Origin: an uncultured Prevotellaceae bacterium
GTDB taxonomy: Bacteria > Bacteroidota > Bacteroidia > Bacteroidales > Bacteroidaceae
DNA length: 37,136 nucleotides
Assembly: GCA_902799905.1 (NCBI GenBank)
Contig: CADCCB010000032.1
Coordinates: forward strand, 1-37,136
Direction of reading: 5' to 3'
Part shown: positions 18,151 through 25,427 of the stretch, piece after piece
Numbering within the stretch: position 1 is the stretch's first letter
How the letters are laid out: each line of letters begins with the position of its first letter
Made by a program: the position numbers and the translations under genes
The notes under the pieces: generated by a model
The model's input: only the letters and a program-made list of their open reading frames with translations
The model's database searches: none
Told to the model about the DNA's origin: nothing

Positions 18151-19929
18151 TCATTTCATCGCCTTGAGAAGTTCATTCCTCTCAAGGGTCCATCCTTTCC
18201 GCTGAGGGAGACTACAGTTTTTGCCGATGAACATTTTGGCAGACTGACGGTCTCCCTTCAATTGCCAGTTGAGCCATGCCAGTGCAGGAACAGTGAACTC
18301 TCCGCCATGAGGCTGACGATAGGTACCGCCATGACCTACGGGGAAGTTAGCAGCACAGGCTGGCACGTGGTTGATACGATGGAAGTCGTCCATGCCATTC
18401 TCGTATGCAATATCCTCTTTGCCACCAAGGATATAGATGACAGGAGTGTGTATCTCATCCAATTTCTCTTTTGGAGGCATAGGCATGCCGCCAACAGCCT
18501 GGAAGGCATTCTGCTGGTTGAAAAGACCACTATTGCAAATCATCAGAGCCGTGATACGGGGATCGGCACAATTGAAGAGCGTCTGTAGACCGCCACACGA
18601 CATGCCGGCCACACAGATATGCTGTGTGTCTATCTTTTGATAGTAGGGCGACTTGGGGTCTGCATTCTGAGCAAAAGCCCAGTCGAGGCTCTCTATCTGC
18701 TGCATCGTAGATGACATTGGTCCGTGATAGGGCTCATCGTCCATGGGAATATAGCCTGTAGCCAGGACGAGGTAACCATGAGATGCTATCTCGTTCAAGA
18801 AACGATAGTGCTCCCAGGGAGAATCGGTGCAGGCACCATTTCCCCATACAAGCACAGGCAGCGGCTTCTTCTGACTAAAAGCCGAGAGATCCTGAGGCAC
18901 AAAGACTGTATGGGCCTTCAGCGTAGACTCTTCTTTCATCACAGCCTTATAGGCTCCCGTGCCACCATCTTCCACGATACGTGACTGGGGACGGGAAGCA
19001 TTGAGAAAGCGTACCATCTTCTGCAGATTCTCCTCACTATACATACCCATGCCGTGACCGCCTTCCGGAACGAAGGTAGCCTCGGTTCTCACACCAGCCT
19101 CTTTCAGCACCTCGAAGAACTTACGACCCTGGCAGACAGGCACCACATTATCCTTCTCGCCATGGAAAATGATGACGGGTGGATCGTTACGATCAACATA
19201 AGTAATGGCACTGAGACTGAGATATTTGTCGGGCTCGCTGGCCAGTTTAGAACCCAGCAACACGTCTTCCGGACTATCAGCCCCCATCGTCATATGGTCA
19301 CCGCAGTCCATAGCCGTCAGGTCAATGGGGCCTGACCAATCACAGGCGGCATTAACACTGCTACTCTCTGCAGAATAGTTGCCAACGGAACCTTCCAGGT
19401 CGATAGTGACCGTTCCCACTGTTGCCTCGCGAGTGCCACTCGTGGTGGCCGTAATGGAAGCAAGATGACCGCCGGAGGAGAAACCACTGGTGGCGATGAA
19501 CGAGGTATCGAACTTATACTTCGCTGCCTCGCCACGCACAAAGCGTACGACGGCACGGATGTCGTGAATTTGAGCAGGCCACTTGGCATCCATCGACGAA
19601 CGGTGGTTGGGACACACTACGGCATAGCCGGCATCGAGCAGGCTCTTGACGATGGTGCCCAGGTCGGCTGCACCCTTGCTATTGTTGCTAAACCATGCAC
19701 TGCCATAGATATGTATAACAACAGGATAACTGTCGCGTTCCTGCTTGGGCAGATAGATGTCACAGGTATGGTATACCTGATCGTCGCCTGCATAGTTGAC
19801 ATCCTTCCACTGTTGTGAAGTCTCGAGTTTAATGTCGGGCATTTGGAAACCGCCAAAGCCTCCTGCTGGCTGAGCCGAAGCCGTAGTGGCTATGGCCAAC
19901 AGCACTGATAATAAAGTCTTTTTCATCAT
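18151..19929 (-). CDS. secreted double alpha/beta-hydrolase esterase
   Basis: The 592-residue protein has a signal peptide (about 1-19). It carries two different alpha/beta-hydrolase domains. The first (about 35-315) resembles BD-FAE-type acetyl/feruloyl esterases: S151 in GFSSGG, D260 in HGEKD, H292 in GGHGMGM. The second (about 325-592) resembles chlorophyllase/dienelactone-hydrolase-like esterases: S444 in GMSCGG, D506 in GGKED, H533 in VGHGG. Both triads look complete. A Gly-Phe stretch GGFGGF follows the signal peptide and resembles the extreme C-terminus of the preceding gene product. It is the second gene of a leftward pair, 44 bases after the other esterase. The substrates are probably acetyl or hydroxycinnamoyl esters on xylan, by context only. 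Confidence 0.85.
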   Translation of the reverse strand: MMKKTLLSVLLAIATTASAQPAGGFGGFQMPDIKLETSQQWKDVNYAGDDQVYHTCDIYLPKQERDSYPVVIHIYGSAWFSNNSKGAADLGTIVKSLLDAGYAVVCPNHRSSMDAKWPAQIHDIRAVVRFVRGEAAKYKFDTSFIATSGFSSGGHLASITATTSGTREATVGTVTIDLEGSVGNYSAESSSVNAACDWSGPIDLTAMDCGDHMTMGADSPEDVLLGSKLASEPDKYLSLSAITYVDRNDPPVIIFHGEKDNVVPVCQGRKFFEVLKEAGVRTEATFVPEGGHGMGMYSEENLQKMVRFLNASRPQSRIVEDGGTGAYKAVMKEESTLKAHTVFVPQDLSAFSQKKPLPVLVWGNGACTDSPWEHYRFLNEIASHGYLVLATGYIPMDDEPYHGPMSSTMQQIESLDWAFAQNADPKSPYYQKIDTQHICVAGMSCGGLQTLFNCADPRITALMICNSGLFNQQNAFQAVGGMPMPPKEKLDEIHTPVIYILGGKEDIAYENGMDDFHRINHVPACAANFPVGHGGTYRQPHGGEFTVPALAWLNWQLKGDRQSAKMFIGKNCSLPQRKGWTLERNELLKAMK

Positions 19930-19973
19930 GATATTTATTTCATAGGTTGATTGTTCTCATATTTCTGACGGCA

Positions 19974-21842
19974 CTAAAAATCGTCGCCACCGCCAAAGCC
20001 GCCCATCATCGGGAACGTGGGGTCGGGCTCCTTGCCCAGGTCGAGCAGCAGTTTTACCAATGCCCGACGACGCTGGGTCCATGTGGGATAGTCGTCAGCC
20101 CGCAGCACCTTGGTCTCAAAACCAGGCATCTGCGGCATACCCTGCATAAAATCCATCGAACTGGTGGTGATAACGCAGGGCTTGGTCTTGCCGTCAGCCA
20201 CCAGACGATCGGCAATAGCATCGGCACCGCCCACCTTAAACCAACTCTCCATCGTGTCGCCCTCACCAGGAACCAACTGTATCATTCTGGGCATCCGCAT
20301 CACTCCACGCGGCATTGCCGATATATACCAGGCCTCGCCGCGCTCCAGGTCATAACTGGTACGGCCATGCTGGATATTGCCCTGCGATGCGAAGTTGAAG
20401 GGCGAGGCAGGATTGTCGGCCACGCTGTACTTAAATCCACGATCAGGAGAGAGATACATATTGCTCGGATCGGCTACACGAGTGCTGTCTACCACGAAAC
20501 AATAGCGGAAGGTATCGAAGAGATAATCACTTAGGGTGACACTCCACACACCGTCAGAGTCGCGCTGCATCACAATATTCTCTGGCAGCATTTCACACTC
20601 CAGTTCCACCTTACGGGCATCAGGTGCCTTGAAACGGAATGTGATGCCCTGCTCGCCATAGTCAGGTGAGACGATGGGGCGTGGGAAGAGACGAGCCATG
20701 ACGCCTGGGGTGAACTGCTTCTCGCTACCCGTTTTTGCAGGGGCTGGCTGAGCCTCCTTCATGGCTGCCTCGGCTGCCTTTTTATTAAACAGCAAAGGCA
20801 GTGTCTTCGAGAGGAAGTACTTGGCGTTCATCCACGTATGACCGTATTTATCGTTAGTCAGTTCCTTCACACTGCGGATGCCTTTGTCGTCGAGGAACTG
20901 CATGTAGTCACGCGCATTTCCATAGAGGAAGTCATCGGTGCCCACACCCAGCCAAAACAAATGTATCTGCTTGTTGGTCTCAACGGCGTTGTCATAGACA
21001 TTGGGAATATCGGTCGAAGTAAAGGAACTGTAACTACACAGGTAACTGAACTTGTCGAGGTTGGTCAGGCCATTGTAGAGTGCCTGGTTGCCTCCCCGCG
21101 AAAATCCACCGATGGCCCGCTGATCACGGTTGTTCTGCGTACGGTAGTTCTGCTCAATATAAGGCATCAGGTCACTGATCAGGTCAAAGTGTGAGGGGTT
21201 GCCATAGGGCATCACCACAATCATCTCTTTCGCCTTCTTTTGGGCAATCAGGTTGTCGAGGATATAGTTCACACGCCCTACCTTATAATAGACCTCTTCC
21301 GTATCCGTTGTTCCACTAATTAGATAAAACACTGGGTATTTCTTCTGCCGCTCTGTCTGATAACTGGGTGGCAGATAGACCACGGCTTGATTAGTGCCGT
21401 CAATAACCTTGGAATAGTAGTGCACATACTCGATACGACCATGGTTCACATCGCAAATGTCGTGGGGGAGTGCACCGTTGCCAGGAATCTCCAGCAGACT
21501 GTTCTTAAAGCCCTCGTTGGGGAAGTACTGCGGATTCTCTGGATCCATCACGCTCACCCCGTCGACAATAAAGCAGTAGGGATACATGTCTGGGGCAGCA
21601 GGCCCGAGAGTAGCCGTCCAAAGCCCTGTCTGCGAATCGCGTTTCATAGGGTTGCGTCCAGCAAATTGCACATCGACCAGCACCTCTTTAGCGTGGTCGT
21701 TACGATAATAGAAAGTCACTGTGCCGTCGGCATTGCATACCGTTGACGGCAACTGCTCAGACTGTGCTGATGCTAAGGCTACCGAGGCCCCCCATACAAC
21801 CAGCACACACAACGTCTTTCTTAAACAAATGATCAGGTTCAT
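19974..21842 (-). CDS. secreted CE1-type esterase with a second, collapsed E-set/esterase module
   Basis: The 622-residue protein has a signal peptide (about 1-26). First half: E-set domain about 35-120 and CE1 esterase about 130-360, with S248 in GGFSRGG, D303 or D304, and H335 in YGHTWM. Second half: another E-set about 385-480, the HG boundary (QHGRTSY), then only about 120 residues of esterase-like sequence. In that remnant the central part with G-x-S-x-G is missing, while the terminal TW-x-QRRRAL echoes the [10 protein letters not shown] end of intact relatives. The tail GGFGGGDDF is unusual. The first module should be an active feruloyl/acetyl esterase. The second cannot be catalytic and may bind substrate. 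It is the first gene of the leftward esterase pair. Confidence 0.85.
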   Translation of the reverse strand: MNLIICLRKTLCVLVVWGASVALASAQSEQLPSTVCNADGTVTFYYRNDHAKEVLVDVQFAGRNPMKRDSQTGLWTATLGPAAPDMYPYCFIVDGVSVMDPENPQYFPNEGFKNSLLEIPGNGALPHDICDVNHGRIEYVHYYSKVIDGTNQAVVYLPPSYQTERQKKYPVFYLISGTTDTEEVYYKVGRVNYILDNLIAQKKAKEMIVVMPYGNPSHFDLISDLMPYIEQNYRTQNNRDQRAIGGFSRGGNQALYNGLTNLDKFSYLCSYSSFTSTDIPNVYDNAVETNKQIHLFWLGVGTDDFLYGNARDYMQFLDDKGIRSVKELTNDKYGHTWMNAKYFLSKTLPLLFNKKAAEAAMKEAQPAPAKTGSEKQFTPGVMARLFPRPIVSPDYGEQGITFRFKAPDARKVELECEMLPENIVMQRDSDGVWSVTLSDYLFDTFRYCFVVDSTRVADPSNMYLSPDRGFKYSVADNPASPFNFASQGNIQHGRTSYDLERGEAWYISAMPRGVMRMPRMIQLVPGEGDTMESWFKVGGADAIADRLVADGKTKPCVITTSSMDFMQGMPQMPGFETKVLRADDYPTWTQRRRALVKLLLDLGKEPDPTFPMMGGFGGGDDF

Positions 21843-21867
21843 AAGTAATGAGGTTTATTGTCGGATG

Positions 21868-21875
21868 CAAAGATA
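21868..21875 (-). promoter_or_regulatory. -7 box of the esterase pair
   Basis: Minus-strand TATCTTTG lies 25 bases upstream of the ATG. A TTTG lies 23 bases further upstream (21899-21902), slightly more than the usual 19-21. Confidence 0.55.
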
Positions 21876-21980
21876 CGAAAAAGAATGAAAAGATGATACA
21901 AAAAAGAATGAAAAAAGAAAGAGACAGAGAGAATGAAAAAAGAAAGAAAAGAAATGATATAAAAAGAAAAAAGGAAAAAC
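21876..21980 (+). other. polypurine tract between divergent esterase and sensor genes
   Basis: About 105 bases on the plus strand are almost entirely A and G, with reiterated GAATGAAAA and AGAAAGA words and only scattered pyrimidines. It separates two divergent promoters. It could form unusual DNA structure or bend. It has no coding sense on either strand. Confidence 0.7.
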
Positions 21981-22005
21981 ATGCGGCATATTCGAAAATT
22001 ATTCG

Positions 22006-22013
22006 TACATTTG
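22006..22013 (+). promoter_or_regulatory. -7 box of the sensor-protein pair
   Basis: TACATTTG matches TAnnTTTG. It would put the transcript start at about 22018, only about 5 bases before the chosen ATG at 22023. No -33 TTTG is seen at the proper distance. Confidence 0.45.
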
Positions 22014-22022
22014 CAGCCGATA

Positions 22023-23516
22023 ATGATCAACCTAACCCGAAACATCTACCGCACCTTATCCCTACGCATCAGTCTGATGGTCGTGTGCGCGATAGCCGTC
22101 CTACTGGCGGCAACATTGTTCGTGATGTTCCGGTTTTCTAGGAAAGCCATGAAGGAGGAAGCCCTGCAGAAAGCCTCGCAGACCCTCGAAGCCACCGTCC
22201 AGCAAATTGACAATGTGCTGCTGTCGGTGGAACAGGCTTCAGGAAACATCTACTTTGACCTGATGCAGCATCTCAACGAGCCAGAGAAGATGTTTACATA
22301 CAGCCGGCGACTGGTGGAAGACAACCCCTATATCACTGGTTGCGCCATCGCCATGAAGCCCTATTACTACGAGGACAGTGGCCAGTACTTCATGGCCTAC
22401 GTCTATCAGAAGAAGTCGGCAGGCCTGCAAGTCAGCACCGATTCCATCATACAGGCAGAGACCTTCGGCGATGTGCCCTACCCCGAACAGATCTGGTTCG
22501 CCAAGCCCATGGAGACGGGACTGCCCTGCTGGATCGAGCCGCTCAAAGACCAGGAAGCCGACGGAGGAGCCATCATGACCTTCAGTCTGCCATTCTACCA
22601 AGACGGACAGCCTGTAGGCGTGCTGGCCGTTGATGTGTCCATTGCCCTGCTGACACGTATTGTGATGTCTGCCAAGCCTACCCCCAACGCCTATGCTACC
22701 CTCCTGGGCAACGACGGCACCTACATCGTGCATCCCGACAGTAGCAAGCGCATGAACGAGACCGTGTTTACACAGACGAAACGCGGTGCCGATCCCTCGG
22801 TGCTGAAAGCCGCACAGGCCATGATGTCGGGCGAGACAGGCTATAAACCCTTCACCATAAACGGCACCGACTGCTTTGTGTTCTACAAGCCTTTTGTCCG
22901 CACAGCCGTGCCAGGGCGCTATACCGAAAACTTGGGATGGAGTGCCGGCATCGTGTTTCCCGAGGACGACATCTTCGGCGACTACAACAATCTGCTGACC
23001 CTCGTGCTCGCTGTGGCCATTGTGGGACTGCTCCTGCTGCTGATACTCTGCGGTACTATCATCCATAGTCAGTTGCTGCCGCTTAGGCTGTTGACCAAAC
23101 AGGCACAGCACATTGCAGAGGGCAACTATGAGGAGACGATTCCTGACAGTCAGCAAGATGATGAAGTGGGGCGTCTGCAACACCACTTCAAGGAGATGCA
23201 GAAGGCTTTATCGGCCAACATGGGCGAGTTGAAACGACTGACCGACACCCTCAATGAACGTGGCAAGGTGTTGGAGGAAGCCTACGAGCAGGCCAAGGAG
23301 GGCGACCGCATGAAGACGGCCTTCCTGCACAACATGACCAACCAGATGACGGCTCCCGTGAACGGCATCTGCAACGACGTTCTGCTACTTTGCAACCAAA
23401 GTGAGGAAACAGAAGCGGAGAAGACCGCCAGCACGGTCAGCGACATTCTGCAGAAAGGCAAAGTGGTTACCGTATTATTGAACGACCTGCTTGACGTATC
23501 ACAAAATAAAGAGTGA
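22023..23516 (+). CDS. membrane Cache/HAMP sensor with degenerate, kinase-less HisKA region
   Basis: It is 497 residues from ATG 22023. The frame is open from 21981, but a -7 box lies at 22006-22013, downstream of that earlier ATG. Order: TM1 about 18-38, a periplasmic double-Cache (PDC) sensor about 40-315, TM2 about 320-345, HAMP about 350-400, coiled coil, then a dimerisation-helix remnant. The usual HNMSHEIRTP-like box reads HNMTNQMTAP, so the phospho-acceptor His is Asn (N440), and the protein stops without an ATP-binding domain. Its partner 3 bases downstream has the same layout with an intact kinase. It may act as a signal-receiving partner in a heterodimer or as a decoy. This is not a frameshift artefact within the visible sequence, because the C-terminus ends cleanly and the next gene restarts with its own N-terminus. 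Confidence 0.85.
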   Translation: MINLTRNIYRTLSLRISLMVVCAIAVLLAATLFVMFRFSRKAMKEEALQKASQTLEATVQQIDNVLLSVEQASGNIYFDLMQHLNEPEKMFTYSRRLVEDNPYITGCAIAMKPYYYEDSGQYFMAYVYQKKSAGLQVSTDSIIQAETFGDVPYPEQIWFAKPMETGLPCWIEPLKDQEADGGAIMTFSLPFYQDGQPVGVLAVDVSIALLTRIVMSAKPTPNAYATLLGNDGTYIVHPDSSKRMNETVFTQTKRGADPSVLKAAQAMMSGETGYKPFTINGTDCFVFYKPFVRTAVPGRYTENLGWSAGIVFPEDDIFGDYNNLLTLVLAVAIVGLLLLLILCGTIIHSQLLPLRLLTKQAQHIAEGNYEETIPDSQQDDEVGRLQHHFKEMQKALSANMGELKRLTDTLNERGKVLEEAYEQAKEGDRMKTAFLHNMTNQMTAPVNGICNDVLLLCNQSEETEAEKTASTVSDILQKGKVVTVLLNDLLDVSQNKE

Positions 23517-23519
23517 GAA

Positions 23520-25427
23520 ATGAAGAATCTGATGCGACATATCCGGCAATCGCTGTCACTGAAACTGGGTTTCAGCATCCTGCTGATGACTATACCCATC
23601 TTCGTGGCAGTATTGGGCATACTGTTTGTCCAGTCACGACAACGCATCAAGAAAGAGGCTATCGAGCGGGTGACCAGCGTGCTGAACGCAACAACGGAAC
23701 GGGTGAACGGAATCATGGGAACCGTAGAGACAGCCACCAACTCAAACTACTGGCTCGCTATCGAGAACCTGCACCCAGACTCGCTGATGACATACTCACG
23801 CCGCATCGTTTCCATCAATGGCAATGTCAACGGCAGTTCCATCACTATCGAACCGAATATCATTCCCGAGTACGACAGTTACTTTTCTGCCTACACTTTC
23901 AGAAGTGGTGACAGCATCATCACTGAGAGCAGAAGCGACAGCGTTTTAGACAAGGATTGGTATAGGAGACCGTGTGAACTAGGCATCGCCTGCTGGGTCG
24001 ATCCCTTTGACAGCAATGAAAAAGATGCGTTATCTGCACCAGAGGCCATTACCTCCTACTGCAGGCCACTCTACAATGATGAAGGGCAGTTTATAGGCGT
24101 GGCCTCCACCGACCTGGCACTATCAGAACTATCGGACATCATCCAGACAGAGATACCCTACCCCAACGCCTACTTCGTCATGTTAGGGCATGAAGGGAAC
24201 TACTTCGTCCACCCAGACTCCACACGCCTGATAGAGCAGACCATCTTCACCGAAGCCGATGCTAACCATCAGCAGGATGTCATCGCCCTGGGTCACCTGA
24301 TGACCACTGGCCAGCAAGGGGCTATGACAGTAGATGTCAACGGCAGGAACTGCCTCGTATGCTACCGTCCCATCAACAATACAGACTGGAGCCTCGCACT
24401 TGTCTGCCCGGAGAGCGACATCCTGAGTGACTACAATCAACTGAACCTCATCATCTTGCCCCTCATCATCGGTGGCCTGCTATTCATCCTCCTGCTCAGT
24501 CGCCGGGTAGTGACCCATGCCATCAGCCCGCTGAGCCGTCTGCTGAAATTGTCAAAGTTCATCGCCGAGGGTAATTACGACGAGCAGATTCCTACCAGCA
24601 AGAGTCATGATGTAATAGGACGCCTGCAGAACAGTTTCGCCATCATGCAACAGTCGCTCAGACAACATGTGGGAGAAATCAGGCAGGCCAATGAAGAGAG
24701 CGCCCGTCGCAACGAAGAACTCCGCCTGGCCAGCATCCAGGCTGAGGAAGCCATACGGCAGAAGAACACCTTCATCCAGAACATGACCCACCAGATACGC
24801 ACACCGCTGAACATCATCATGGGATTTGCTCAAGTGCTAAGCGCCAGCATTGAACTGCCGCAGGATGAGATGAAGAACATCTCGGGCATCATGAAACACA
24901 ACGCGATGAGCCTCAAACGCATGATACAGATGCTGTACGACAGTTCCGAGACCGGACTCTCTGAGGAACTGAGCAGCACCAATTCCGAGGAGGTGTCGTG
25001 CAACGAGATAGCAAGAGAATGCATCGACTACACTGCCGAGCACTACCCTGACATGCCGATCACTTTCGAGACGGAACTGGACGACACCTTGACTATCCGC
25101 ACCAACCGTCTCTACTTGATGCGCAGCCTGAGGGAACTGCTCTACAACGCGGCCAAATATTCTGACGGACAGCACATTCGTCTGCACCTGTCGAAGACTG
25201 GCACCTTTGTACGTTTCATAACCGAAGACACGGGCCCCGGCATCGCCCAAGAATATCTGGATCAATTATTCGTGCCTTTCAGCAAGGCCGACGACCTGTC
25301 GGAGGGTCTCGGCCTGGGTTTGCCACTTGCCAAGCGACACGTGACAAACCTAGGCGGTACCATTACACTCGACACCAACTATCATGAAGGTTGTCGCTTC
25401 ATCATAGAGATGCCTATTTCTGCTTAG
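23520..25427 (+). CDS. membrane sensor histidine kinase (Cache-HAMP-HisKA-HATPase)
   Basis: The 635-residue protein has TM1 about 18-37, a double-Cache/PDC extracytoplasmic domain about 40-300 (related to the upstream protein, e.g. YFVHPDS against YIVHPDS), TM2 about 307-328, HAMP about 332-385 and a coiled coil about 385-415. HisKA has H424 in NMTHQIRTPL. HATPase_c spans about 525-635, with N543 in ELLYNAAKYSDG, D570 in EDTGPGI and the GLGLGLPLAKR box. It is a complete class-I kinase without receiver or output domain, and no response regulator gene is adjacent. It is co-transcribed with the kinase-less sensor (3-base gap). The stop codon overlaps the stop of the convergent GH43 gene by 4 bases. 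Confidence 0.9.
   Translation: MKNLMRHIRQSLSLKLGFSILLMTIPIFVAVLGILFVQSRQRIKKEAIERVTSVLNATTERVNGIMGTVETATNSNYWLAIENLHPDSLMTYSRRIVSINGNVNGSSITIEPNIIPEYDSYFSAYTFRSGDSIITESRSDSVLDKDWYRRPCELGIACWVDPFDSNEKDALSAPEAITSYCRPLYNDEGQFIGVASTDLALSELSDIIQTEIPYPNAYFVMLGHEGNYFVHPDSTRLIEQTIFTEADANHQQDVIALGHLMTTGQQGAMTVDVNGRNCLVCYRPINNTDWSLALVCPESDILSDYNQLNLIILPLIIGGLLFILLLSRRVVTHAISPLSRLLKLSKFIAEGNYDEQIPTSKSHDVIGRLQNSFAIMQQSLRQHVGEIRQANEESARRNEELRLASIQAEEAIRQKNTFIQNMTHQIRTPLNIIMGFAQVLSASIELPQDEMKNISGIMKHNAMSLKRMIQMLYDSSETGLSEELSSTNSEEVSCNEIARECIDYTAEHYPDMPITFETELDDTLTIRTNRLYLMRSLRELLYNAAKYSDGQHIRLHLSKTGTFVRFITEDTGPGIAQEYLDQLFVPFSKADDLSEGLGLGLPLAKRHVTNLGGTITLDTNYHEGCRFIIEMPISA

Noticed and set aside
23500-23530. 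Frameshift splitting one sensor kinase into two genes
   Set aside because: The downstream gene has its own TM1 and Cache domain, so these are two complete N-termini and not two parts of one protein.
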